Source: Streptomyces justiciae (lineage in GTDB: Bacteria > Actinomycetota > Actinomycetes > Streptomycetales > Streptomycetaceae). Taken from it: DNA of 64,000 bases. Each line of letters begins with the position of its first letter. Positions within the stretch are counted from its first letter, which is position 1. The stretch lies in NCBI RefSeq assembly GCF_015163075.1, contig NZ_JADDXU010000014.1:1-64000 (forward strand). Reading direction: 5' to 3'. The translations under genes were made by a program, and so were the position numbers. The notes beneath the pieces are model-generated. The model saw only the letters and a list, made by a program, of their open reading frames with translations, was not told where the DNA came from and ran no database searches. This document shows positions 48,377 through 55,895 of the stretch, piece by piece.

Positions 48377-49474
48377 TTACGCGCTCGCGTTGACCTCGTC
48401 GATCACCGCGGCCGCCTTCGCGGAGTGCTGTGCGGAGAACTGGTCGTCGCTGACCCGCTCACCCGTCGTGGCGTCGGCCTCGTGATGGCTGACGGCACCG
48501 ATGATCTGCGGGTTGCCGCCCAGCGCGCCGATGAACACCGGGCCGCCGCTGGAGCCCTCGCCCATGTCGCAGTCCCACTTCAGCCGGTTGTCCAGCGGCC
48601 AGAAGGGCGCGGCGTCCTCCGTGTTGCCGTAGCAGTACATCATCTGCTCGCCGTCCATGTCGGTGCGGTGGTACCCGTTGGCGGGGTACCCGACGACGAA
48701 GGCGTCCGAGTAGTCGGTGGTGTCCCCGAACACGTACCCCAGGGCGCCGATGTTGTCCTGGAGGTTGCCGTACGTGGCGTGCGGCTTGAGCACCACGGCG
48801 GCCATGTCGGAGTCGGTCATGTCACCGCTGTCCAGCCAGGACGTGGGGGCGTACTTGCGGTCGGCCTCCCAGTAACCCCACGGCATCTGGCCGTCCTTGT
48901 AGCCCGGCATGAAGAGCAGGTTGGTGAACCAGCCCGCGTCACCGCTGCCGTCGCCGAGGTGGACGCAATGGCCCGCCGTCCAGATGGTGTTGGCGGTGTC
49001 GGAGACGATCACCGAGGCGGAGCAGGAGCCCTGGTCGCCGCCGGGCGTGGTGAAGGTGAGCTTGCCGACGACCACGTTGGGGATGGACGTGGACGCCGGG
49101 ACGTCCTGTGCGACGGCGATGTCGGCCGCGGCGGCGGCCTGCGTCGACAGCAGGGAGGTGGTGGTGCGGGTGGTGGAGGGGGCCACCGCGTCGGCGGAGA
49201 CGGTGACGCCGGTGGGGGCGGGGGCCGCGGTGCTCTTCTTGGCAGGGGCCTTGCGGACCGGGGCGTCCACCGGGTTGGCGAGGGCTCTCTTGAGCCGCTC
49301 CTTCGTCCAGTACTCCCGGATCTTCCCGGCGGGCTTGGTCTCCTCGTCCATGGAGACGGCCGCGCGGGTGGAGCCGGCGGGCGTCTCGGGTGTCTGTGCC
49401 GAGGCCGGGGTGACCAGGCCGGCGAGGAGCGCGGCGGTACAGGCCGCGGTGACACGTATGCGCTGGAGGTTCAT
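48377..49474 (-). CDS. secreted trypsin-like (V8/glutamyl-type) serine protease
   Basis: 365 residues: signal peptide MNLQRIRVTAACTAALLAGL (cleavage near ASA-Q), an Ala/Thr-rich propeptide with a Lys/Arg-rich stretch, then the S1 domain. SVIVSDTANTIWTAGHCVHL holds the catalytic His (TAGHC), DMTDSDMAAVVLKP the Asp and DMGEGSSGGPVFIG the Ser. Few Cys pairs (TAGHC, MMYCYG, WDCDMG). ATG at 49474 has AAGAGGGAG upstream. Extracellular protein; it is not obviously linked to its neighbours. Confidence 0.88.
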   Translation of the reverse strand: MNLQRIRVTAACTAALLAGLVTPASAQTPETPAGSTRAAVSMDEETKPAGKIREYWTKERLKRALANPVDAPVRKAPAKKSTAAPAPTGVTVSADAVAPSTTRTTTSLLSTQAAAAADIAVAQDVPASTSIPNVVVGKLTFTTPGGDQGSCSASVIVSDTANTIWTAGHCVHLGDGSGDAGWFTNLLFMPGYKDGQMPWGYWEADRKYAPTSWLDSGDMTDSDMAAVVLKPHATYGNLQDNIGALGYVFGDTTDYSDAFVVGYPANGYHRTDMDGEQMMYCYGNTEDAAPFWPLDNRLKWDCDMGEGSSGGPVFIGALGGNPQIIGAVSHHEADATTGERVSDDQFSAQHSAKAAAVIDEVNASA

Positions 49475-49494
49475 CTCCCTCTTTCCTGTGGGGG

Positions 49495-49845
49495 CTACCA
49501 ACAGTCAGGGGTGAACACGGCCTTGATCCCGTCGCACGCGTACACCACCGGCATCTCGGCCGGTTCGGAGTACTTCACGCGGGCCCGCACCCAGCGTTCC
49601 TCGATCTCCTGGGTGCTCATGTCCGAGGTGTCGGGCACCTGTTGGCCATGCTCGGTGAGGAGGTCGCGCAGACCGCGGATCATCTCGTCGCGCGTGGCGG
49701 GGGTCTCCGTGGCCACCGAGACCCCGGTGCCGGAAGTGCCCTGTCGCGCCGAGATCATCCAGCCGGTCCCGCAGGCGACGACTGTCACGACGGCCGCCGC
49801 GACGAGTACGGGACGGCGACGCCGGACCTTGCGATTGCTTGCCAT
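49495..49845 (-). CDS. small signal-anchored protein, 116 residues
   Basis: MASNRKVRRRRPVLVAAAVVTVVACGTGWM: a cationic N-terminus and one hydrophobic helix make a signal anchor; VVACG might be a lipobox. The rest is exported or periplasmic, helical (EMIRGLRDLLTEHGQQVPDT, EIEERWVRARVKY) and ends CDGIKAVFTPDCW with two Cys. No family recognised. The stop is 20 bases upstream of the protease start, so the pair may be an operon in which this protein accompanies or regulates the secreted protease. Confidence 0.65.
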   Translation of the reverse strand: MASNRKVRRRRPVLVAAAVVTVVACGTGWMISARQGTSGTGVSVATETPATRDEMIRGLRDLLTEHGQQVPDTSDMSTQEIEERWVRARVKYSEPAEMPVVYACDGIKAVFTPDCW

Positions 49846-49936
49846 TCCCTTTGCCTCCCCCTGACTTGATCATCGTAGGAGCGGGGCGGGCGCGGAGGTG
49901 TGGCGAACCGGTGTGAGGTCTGTGGACTCATCCGAG

Positions 49937-49950
49937 TAGAACTGGTATCA
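49937..49950 (+). promoter_or_regulatory. KstR-like operator D, in front of the aldehyde dehydrogenase
   Basis: TAGAACTGGTATCA fits TnnAACnnGTTnnA at 7 of 8 positions and shares the TAGAAC half-site. GAACTG and CAGTTC (49939-49944 and 49949-49954) form the wider palindrome around it. It ends 52 bases before the dehydrogenase start. Confidence 0.75.
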
Positions 49951-50002
49951 GTTCCGTTATCTGATGAACCGTCAGAGTCAGCTCCCGGGGAGGCAGTCGG
50001 CC

Positions 50003-51460
50003 ATGACCGAGCTCGTGGAACACGGACAGCTGTTCATCGGCGGGGAGTTGACCGACCCCCTCGGCAAGGACGTCATCGAGGTGATCTCCCCGCACACCGA
50101 GGAGGTCATCGGACGCGTCCCGCACGCCGCGCAGGCGGACGTGGACGCCGCCGTCGCCGCCGCCCGGCGCGCCTTCGACGAGGGACCCTGGCCGCGGATG
50201 AGCCTCGACGAGCGCATTGAGGTCGTCACCCGCATCAAGGACGGCATCCTCACCCGGCACGAGGAGATCGCCCGCGTGATCTCCTCCGAGAACGGGTCGC
50301 CGTACTCCTGGAGCGTCCTCGCGCAGGCGCTCGGCGCGATGATGGTGTGGGACGCGGCGATCACCGTCGCGCGGAACTTCACGTACGAGGAGCAGCGCGA
50401 CGGAGTCCTCGGCAAGATCCTCGTCCGCCGTGAGCCGGTCGGCGTCGTCGCGGCCGTAGTGCCGTGGAACGTCCCGCAGTTCGTCGCCGCCGCCAAGCTC
50501 GCGCCCGCGCTGCTCACCGGCTGCACGGTGATCCTCAAGCCGTCGCCGGAGTCGCCGCTGGACGCGTATCTGCTGGCCGAGATCACGAGGGAGGCCGGGC
50601 TGCCGGAGGGCGTGCTGTCGATCCTCCCGGCCGACCGTGAGGTCAGTGAGTACCTGGTCGGACACCCCGGCGTGGACAAGGTCTCCTTCACCGGCTCGGT
50701 GGCGGCGGGCAAGCGCGTGATGGAGGTCGCGTCACGGAATCTGACCCGCGTCACCCTCGAACTGGGCGGGAAATCGGCGGCGGTTGTGCTGCCGGACGCG
50801 GACGTGGAGTCGACGGTCGCCGGTGTCGTGCCGGCCGCCTGGATGAACAACGGCCAGGCGTGCGTCGCCCAGACCCGCATCCTCCTCCCGCGCTCGCGCT
50901 ACGACGAGTTCGCGGACGCCTTCGCGGCGGCGGCGAGCGCGCTCGTGGTCGGCGACCCGCTGGACCCGGCCACGCAGGTCGGGCCTCTTGTGGCCCAACG
51001 CCAGCAGCGACGCAATCTCGACTACATACGGATCGGCCAGGAGGAGGGCGCGAAGATCCTCACCGGCGGCGGCCGTCCGCCGGGCCTGGACAGGGGCTGG
51101 TACGTGGAGCCCACCCTCTTCGGCGACGTCGACAACTCCATGCGGATCGCCCGCGAGGAGATCTTCGGCCCGGTCATCTGCCTTCTCCCGTACGGCGACG
51201 AGGCCGAGGCCGCGAAGATCGCGAACGACTCCGACTACGGGCTCAGCGGCAGCGTGTGGACGGCGGACGTGGCCCACGGCATCGAGTTCGCGCGCGGGGT
51301 GCGGACGGGCACGTACAACGTCAACACCTTCAGCCTGGACATGCTCGGCCCGTTCGGCGGCTACAAGAACTCGGGGTTGGGCCGGGAGTTCGGCCCGGAA
51401 GGCTACGGCGAATACCTCGAACACAAGATGATCCACCTCCCGGCCGGCTGGGAGGCGTGA
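50003..51460 (+). CDS. NAD(P)-dependent aldehyde dehydrogenase, KstR-type regulon
   Basis: 485 residues of the ALDH superfamily. VTLELGGKSAAVVLPDAD holds the catalytic Glu, NNGQACVAQTRILLPRSRYDEF the catalytic Cys, VGVVAAVVPWNVPQF the cofactor/Asn loop and FTGSVAAGKRVMEVA the Rossmann turn. This is the betaine-/fatty-aldehyde type. ATG at 50003 follows GGGGAGG. Operator D lies upstream, and the ferredoxin gene follows 5 bases after its stop. It likely oxidises aldehydes arising from P450 hydroxylation of a side chain (alcohol to acid). Confidence 0.93.
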   Translation: MTELVEHGQLFIGGELTDPLGKDVIEVISPHTEEVIGRVPHAAQADVDAAVAAARRAFDEGPWPRMSLDERIEVVTRIKDGILTRHEEIARVISSENGSPYSWSVLAQALGAMMVWDAAITVARNFTYEEQRDGVLGKILVRREPVGVVAAVVPWNVPQFVAAAKLAPALLTGCTVILKPSPESPLDAYLLAEITREAGLPEGVLSILPADREVSEYLVGHPGVDKVSFTGSVAAGKRVMEVASRNLTRVTLELGGKSAAVVLPDADVESTVAGVVPAAWMNNGQACVAQTRILLPRSRYDEFADAFAAAASALVVGDPLDPATQVGPLVAQRQQRRNLDYIRIGQEEGAKILTGGGRPPGLDRGWYVEPTLFGDVDNSMRIAREEIFGPVICLLPYGDEAEAAKIANDSDYGLSGSVWTADVAHGIEFARGVRTGTYNVNTFSLDMLGPFGGYKNSGLGREFGPEGYGEYLEHKMIHLPAGWEA

Positions 51461-51465
51461 GCGCG

Positions 51466-51511
51466 ATGGGGGTACCTCCCGCGCGAGCGTATTCGAGCGT
51501 GGGGGCGGGGG
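51466..51511 (+). repeat. dispersed repeat R2, copy 2, at the ferredoxin start
   Basis: ATGGGGGTACCTCCCGCGCG, then AGCGTATTCGAGCGTGGGGG and CGGGGG. It aligns with 16944-16990 over about 46 bases. It carries the ferredoxin start codon. Confidence 0.8.
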
Positions 51512-51738
51512 ACCGCTGGCAGGTAGAGGTCGACCGTTCGATCTGCATCGGCTCGGCCCAGTGCGTCCACCGCGCCCAGGGCGCCTTCCGACTCGACTCC
51601 GGCATGCAGTCCCACCCCGTCGAACCGGAGACCGACGCCAACGAGAAGGTCCTGGAGGCCGCCGAGAACTGCCCGGTCGAGGCCATCATGATCACACTCC
51701 TGGGCAGCGGGGAGCCGGTGTTCCCGCCCGAGGAGTGA
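51466..51738 (+). CDS. 3Fe-4S type ferredoxin with repeat-derived N-terminus
   Basis: 90 residues. WQVEVDRSICIGSAQCVHRA and ENCPVEAIMITLL give three cluster Cys (CxxxxxC and CP), the [3Fe-4S] ferredoxins that serve P450s. Residues 1-15 (MGVPPARAYSSVGAG) come from repeat R2, whose ATG provides the start; the conserved domain starts at residue ~18. A GTG at 51457 overlapping the dehydrogenase stop (GTGA) is an alternative start with too short a Shine-Dalgarno spacing. It probably feeds electrons to the P450 at 33403. Confidence 0.88.
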   Translation: MGVPPARAYSSVGAGDRWQVEVDRSICIGSAQCVHRAQGAFRLDSGMQSHPVEPETDANEKVLEAAENCPVEAIMITLLGSGEPVFPPEE

Positions 51739-51783
51739 ACCCTTAGGCTCCTGCGGTCGTCATCAGGGATCGCGGGAGTGAGC

Positions 51784-52647
51784 GTGCGGAAGTCCGAGGC
51801 CAAGCGGCTGATCAAGCAGGCGTACGAGGCGTGGGACGCGGAGGACTGGCTGGGCGCGGCCGGGGGCTTCGAGGAGGTGCTCGCACACTTCCCGGACGAG
51901 AAGGACAGCGCGGTGTGGTGGTACGACGCCGCGCTCGCCCACAAGTTCCTGCGCAACTGGCAGAAGGCGTACGAGCTGGGGCGCGAGGCCGCGGCGCGTT
52001 CGCCCCGAGGGCAGGGCGACCCGGCGTACTGGAACCTCGGTATCGCGGCGACCATCCAGCGCGACTGGGCGACGGCGCGGGACGCCTGGGCCGGCTTCGG
52101 CATCGAACTCCCGGACGGGGAGGGCGAGATCGAAACCCCGGGCGGGCACGCGTGCGTGCGGCTCGACACGGGCGGCGAGCGGGAGGTCGTATGGGTCGAA
52201 CGGCTGTGTCCGACGCGCGGCCGCGTGCTCAACGTGCCGCTCACCGGCGGACGGCGCTACGGCGAGATCGTCGTCCACGACGGCGCACCGAACGGCGAGC
52301 GGATCGTCGACGGCGCGACCTTCCCCGTCTTCGACGAGCTGCTGCTCTTCGAGGCCTCCGAGCTGCCCACCCTGGAGGTGACCGTCGCCGCGGGCGAGCG
52401 CGCCGACCTGGAGGCGCTGGTCGGGCTGTTCACCGAGCACGGCTACGGCGCCGAGCCCGCGAGCAGCATCCGGATGCTGTGCGCCTGCTGCAGCGAGGGC
52501 ACCCACGAGCAGGAGCGCAGCGTCGAGGCGGGCGCCCAGCAGCTCTCGCTCGCGGCCCCGCCGGAGGAGGCGCGCCGGCTGCTGGAGCGGTGGGCGGGAC
52601 AGACGGCGATCGGGCGGAGCTGGAGCGGGCTGGAGCCGGTCGGATAG
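51784..52647 (+). CDS. TPR-containing protein of unknown function
   Basis: 287 residues: N-terminal TPR-like helices (KRLIKQAYEAWDAEDWLGAAGGFEEVLAHFPDEKDSAVWWYDAALAHKFLRNWQKAYELG), then a beta-rich half (RLDTGGEREVVWVERLCPTRGRVLNVPLTGGRRYGEIVVHDGAPNGERIVDG). A CACCSEG cluster lies near the end. I recognise the architecture from other Streptomyces but no function. GTG at 51784 has GGGAG 5 bases upstream. The space before the ferredoxin stop is 45 bases, so cotranscription with the dehydrogenase operon is possible. Confidence 0.75.
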   Translation: MRKSEAKRLIKQAYEAWDAEDWLGAAGGFEEVLAHFPDEKDSAVWWYDAALAHKFLRNWQKAYELGREAAARSPRGQGDPAYWNLGIAATIQRDWATARDAWAGFGIELPDGEGEIETPGGHACVRLDTGGEREVVWVERLCPTRGRVLNVPLTGGRRYGEIVVHDGAPNGERIVDGATFPVFDELLLFEASELPTLEVTVAAGERADLEALVGLFTEHGYGAEPASSIRMLCACCSEGTHEQERSVEAGAQQLSLAAPPEEARRLLERWAGQTAIGRSWSGLEPVG

Positions 52648-52721
52648 GTGGGGCGTGGCCGCGAAAAAATATCCAAATTAGGGGGTTCCGTCCCCGCTCT
52701 GGCGTTCTATTCTGGAAGTGG

Positions 52722-52921
52722 CCTACGGGACGAGTGAGGGAGTCCGACCGGAGTAGCCGACTCTGGCGCGACGCGGAGGTTCAGCATCCGCCGGTGCCGA
52801 CGTCGACGGTCGGGCTGAGAGGCCGGAAGGCAGCGGTAAGGCCGGAAGGCGACCCCCAGAACCTGATCCGGACCATGCCGGCGAAGGGAACCCGTCTCGT
52901 AGGTTTTCTACGGCCCTTCGC
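52722..52921 (+). promoter_or_regulatory. TPP (THI-box) riboswitch, orphan
   Basis: P1 strands CCTACGGGACG (52722-52732) and CGTCTCGTAGG (52893-52903) pair over 11 bp. GGGAGTCC, P3 strands CCGACCG (52744-52750) and CGGTCGG (52807-52813), then GCTGAGAGG, ACCCCCAGAACCTGATCCGG and CATGCCGGCGAAGGGAA follow in the order of the TPP aptamer. CCCTTCGC at 52914-52921 can pair with GCGAAGGG (52881-52888), a possible expression platform. The next plus-strand gene begins at 53788 with a convergent TetR gene between, so no thiamine gene follows. Confidence 0.88.
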
Positions 52922-53573
52922 CTTCAGGTGCTGTGAGATCGATCAGCCGGCACACCGTCTCGATGTCGATCTTGACCTGGGCGATGGAGGCGCGCCCCGA
53001 GAGCCAGGTGATCAGCGCCGAGTGCCAGGTGTGCTCGATGACCCGGACCGCGGAGAGCTGCGCCGGCGTCGGGTCGGCCAGCCCCATCGCGTCCAGGATG
53101 ATCACTGTGGTCTGCCGCGACACCTGGTCGACCTCGGGGGAGACGCTCCGGTCGGCGAAGGTGAGCGCGCGGACCATCGCGTCGGCCAGATGCGGCTCAC
53201 GCTGGAGCGCGCGGAAGGCGCGCATCAGCGTCTCCGCCACCCGCTCCGCCGCCGTCTCGCCCTGCGGAGGCTTCTTCCGCAGCGTGCCGTGCATGTGCTC
53301 CAGCTGGTCCTGCATGGTCGCGACCAGCAGATGCACCTTCGACGGGAAGTACCGGTACAGCGTCCCGAGCGCCACCTGGGAGGACTCCGCGACCTCCCGC
53401 ATCTGCACGGCGTCGAAGCCGCCCCGGCTCGCCAACTGGGCGCTCGCGTGCAGGATGCGGCGCCGACGGGCCTCCTGCCGCTCGGTGAGCGGCGGCGAGT
53501 CGGTCCGCGCCGTACCGGCTTCGACCTTGACCGGCTTGACCGGTTTGGCCGGTGGCTTGGCTTGCGCAGGCAT
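52908..53573 (-). CDS. KstR-like TetR-family repressor
   Basis: 221 residues. The HTH ILHASAQLASRGGFDAVQMREVAESSQVALGTLYRYFPSKVHLLVATM matches mycobacterial KstR, which I recall as GGYEAVQMRAVADRADVAVGTLYRYFPSKVHLLV; the ligand-binding half (HLADAMVRALTFADRSVSPEVDQVSRQ) is also KstR-like. KstR represses cholesterol catabolic genes and is released by steroid CoA esters. The ATG at 53573 has no strong Shine-Dalgarno; a longer N-terminus with Lys/Pro-rich sequence is included here. Its own promoter has a full-match TAGAAC site 147 bases upstream. It overlaps the TPP riboswitch 3' end. Confidence 0.9.
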   Translation of the reverse strand: MPAQAKPPAKPVKPVKVEAGTARTDSPPLTERQEARRRRILHASAQLASRGGFDAVQMREVAESSQVALGTLYRYFPSKVHLLVATMQDQLEHMHGTLRKKPPQGETAAERVAETLMRAFRALQREPHLADAMVRALTFADRSVSPEVDQVSRQTTVIILDAMGLADPTPAQLSAVRVIEHTWHSALITWLSGRASIAQVKIDIETVCRLIDLTAPEGEGP

Positions 53574-53719
53574 GGGTCGGGTCCCGTTCCGTGACAATCG
53601 GTGAGGGCGAATGATCGCACAGCATGACAGGGGCCTCGGCCGTGGCGCGAATCACCTGATCCACTGCTCACACCGCCCCTACCTGCCGGTAGATTCAGAG
53701 CCTCTTGGACGATCAAGTC

Positions 53720-53733
53720 TGAAACTTGTTCTA
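53720..53733 (-). promoter_or_regulatory. KstR-like operator E, between the repressor and the glycosyltransferase
   Basis: TGAAACTTGTTCTA fits TnnAACnnGTTnnA at all 8 fixed positions; on the minus strand it reads TAGAACAAGTTTCA. It lies 147 bases upstream of the repressor and 55 bases upstream of the glycosyltransferase start, so it may autoregulate the repressor or also control the GT operon. Confidence 0.8.
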
Positions 53734-53787
53734 GATTAGCGTCCCGGCGTAATCTCGCGGGAAATAGCAGGGAGAAGGGGGCCCGGA

Positions 53788-55167
53788 GTGACCGCTGAGG
53801 CCAGTCAGGCGGGGTCCCAGGCGGACCCGGCCGCGGACGGCGAGCGACCGCTCAACATCGCACTCCTCACCTATAAGGGAAACCCGTTCTGCGGCGGCCA
53901 GGGCGTCTACGTCCGCCATCTCTCCCGCGAACTGGCCCGCCTCGGCCACCGCGTCGAGGTCATCGGCTCCCAGCCGTACCCGGTCCTCGACCCGGGCCTG
54001 GAGGACCGGCTGTCCCTCACGGAGCTGCCGAGCCTCGACCTCTACCGCTCCCCGGACCCCTTCCGCACCCCGAAGCGCGACGAGTACCGCGACTGGATCG
54101 ACGCCCTCGAGGTCGGCACCATGTGGACCGGCGGCTTCCCCGAGCCCCTCACCTTCTCGCTCCGCGCCCGCCGCCATCTGCGCGCGCGGCGCGGCGAGTT
54201 CGACGTCGTCCACGACAACCAGACGCTCGGATACGGCCTGTTGGGCGACGTCGGTGCCCCGTTGGTCACCACCATCCACCACCCCATCACCGTGGACCGG
54301 CAGTTGGAGCTGGACGCGGCGGAGGGCTGGCAGCGCCGCTACTCGGTCCGCCGCTGGTACGCCTTCACCCGCATGCAGAAACGGGTCGCCCGCCGACTGC
54401 CCTCGGTCCTGACCGTCTCCGGCACCTCCCGCCAGGAGATCGTCGACCACCTCGGCGTCCGCGACGACCGCATCCACGTGGTCCACATCGGCGCCGACAC
54501 CGACCTGTTCAAGCCGGATGCCTCGGTACGACGGCTGCCCGGCCGGATCGTCACCACCTCCAGCGCCGACGTCCCGCTCAAGGGCCTCATCTACCTCATC
54601 GAGGCCCTCGCGAAGGTCCGCGTCGAGCACCCCGACGCCCACCTCGTCGTCGTCGGCAAGCGCGCCGAGGACGGGCCCGTCGCCCAGGCCATCGAGCGGT
54701 ACGGCCTCGAAGGCGCCGTCGACTTCGTCAAGGGCATCTCCGACGCCGAACTCGTCGACCTGGTCCGCTCGGCCGAGATCGCCTGCGTCCCGTCCCTGTA
54801 CGAGGGCTTCTCCCTCCCGGCGGCGGAGGCGATGGCCACGGGGACGCCGCTGCTGGCCACGACCGGCGGAGCGATCCCCGAGGTCGCCGGTCCCGACGGG
54901 GAGACGTGCCTTGCGGTACCGCCCGGCGACGCGGGGGCGCTGGCCGCCGGTCTGGGCCGACTCCTCGGTGACCCGGAGTTGAGAGCCCGCCTCGGCCGGG
55001 CGGGCCGTGAGCGAGTACTGGCCCGCTTCACCTGGGCCCGAGCCGCAGAGGGAACGGTCGCCAGGTACCGAGACGCGATGGCCCGCTCCGCGGGCACGAT
55101 TCCCGGCCGCTCCGCGGCCTCAGTGACTATGACAGGCATCTCATCCGAAAGCAGGGCCACGTGCTGA
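53788..55167 (+). CDS. GT4-family glycosyltransferase
   Basis: 459 residues: N-terminal NIALLTYKGNPFCGGQGVYVRHLSRELARLGHRVEVIGSQPYP (acceptor Rossmann fold), C-terminal VTTSSADVPLKGLIYLIEALA and VPSLYEGFSLPAAEAMATGTPLLATTGGAIPEVA, the E(x7)E GT-B motif. It adds a sugar from an NDP donor to a lipid or other acceptor. GTG at 53788 with GGGAGAAGGGG upstream. It overlaps the next gene by 7 bases and forms an operon with the methyltransferase and barrel protein. A full-match KstR-like site lies 55 bases upstream. Confidence 0.93.
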   Translation: MTAEASQAGSQADPAADGERPLNIALLTYKGNPFCGGQGVYVRHLSRELARLGHRVEVIGSQPYPVLDPGLEDRLSLTELPSLDLYRSPDPFRTPKRDEYRDWIDALEVGTMWTGGFPEPLTFSLRARRHLRARRGEFDVVHDNQTLGYGLLGDVGAPLVTTIHHPITVDRQLELDAAEGWQRRYSVRRWYAFTRMQKRVARRLPSVLTVSGTSRQEIVDHLGVRDDRIHVVHIGADTDLFKPDASVRRLPGRIVTTSSADVPLKGLIYLIEALAKVRVEHPDAHLVVVGKRAEDGPVAQAIERYGLEGAVDFVKGISDAELVDLVRSAEIACVPSLYEGFSLPAAEAMATGTPLLATTGGAIPEVAGPDGETCLAVPPGDAGALAAGLGRLLGDPELRARLGRAGRERVLARFTWARAAEGTVARYRDAMARSAGTIPGRSAASVTMTGISSESRATC

Positions 55168-55895
55168 CCGTCGACTTCTCCCGGTTCCCGCTCGCCCCGG
55201 GCGACCGCGTCCTGGACCTCGGCTGCGGAGCCGGCCGGCACGCGTTCGAGTGCTACCGACGGGGTGCCCAGGTCGTGGCCTTGGATCAGAACGCCGACGA
55301 AATCCGCGAGGTCGCGAAGTGGTTCGCGGCGATGAAGGAGGCGGGCGAGGCCCCCGAGGGCGCCACCGCCACCGCCATGGAGGGCGACGCCCTCGCGCTG
55401 CCCTTCCCCGACGAGTCCTTCGACGTCGTGATCATCTCCGAGGTCATGGAGCACATCCCCGACGACAAGGGCGTGCTCGCCGAGATGGTCCGGGTGCTCA
55501 AGCCCGGCGGCCGGATCGCCATCACCGTCCCGCGCTACGGCCCCGAGAAGGTCTGCTGGGCGCTGTCCGACGCCTACCACGAGGTCGAGGGCGGCCACAT
55601 CCGCATCTACAAGGCGGACGAACTGCTGGCGAAGATCCGCGAGGCCGGCCTGAAGCCGTACGGCACCCACCACGCGCACGCGCTGCACTCGCCGTACTGG
55701 TGGCTGAAGTGCGCGTTCGGCGTCGACAACGACAAGGCGCTGCCGGTGAAGGCGTACCACAAGCTCCTGGTCTGGGACATCATGAAGAAGCCGCTCGCGA
55801 CCCGGGTCGCCGAGCAGGCCCTCAACCCGCTGATCGGCAAGAGCTTCGTGGCGTACGCGACCAAGCCGCACCTGCCGCGGGTGGACGCCAAGTGA
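55161..55895 (+). CDS. class I SAM-dependent methyltransferase
   Basis: 244 residues: GDRVLDLGCGAGRHAFECYRRGAQVVALDQNADE (motif I and SAM ribose Asp), EGDALALPFPDESFDVVIISEVMEHIPDDKGVLAEMVRVLKPGGRIAITVPRYGPE, a typical Methyltransf_11/UbiE-like fold with an EHIP motif. Substrate is likely lipid or glycolipid (the C-terminal WWLKCAFGVDND is unusual). GTG at 55161 overlaps the glycosyltransferase stop; its stop overlaps the next GTG (GTGA). Confidence 0.93.
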   Translation: MLTVDFSRFPLAPGDRVLDLGCGAGRHAFECYRRGAQVVALDQNADEIREVAKWFAAMKEAGEAPEGATATAMEGDALALPFPDESFDVVIISEVMEHIPDDKGVLAEMVRVLKPGGRIAITVPRYGPEKVCWALSDAYHEVEGGHIRIYKADELLAKIREAGLKPYGTHHAHALHSPYWWLKCAFGVDNDKALPVKAYHKLLVWDIMKKPLATRVAEQALNPLIGKSFVAYATKPHLPRVDAK

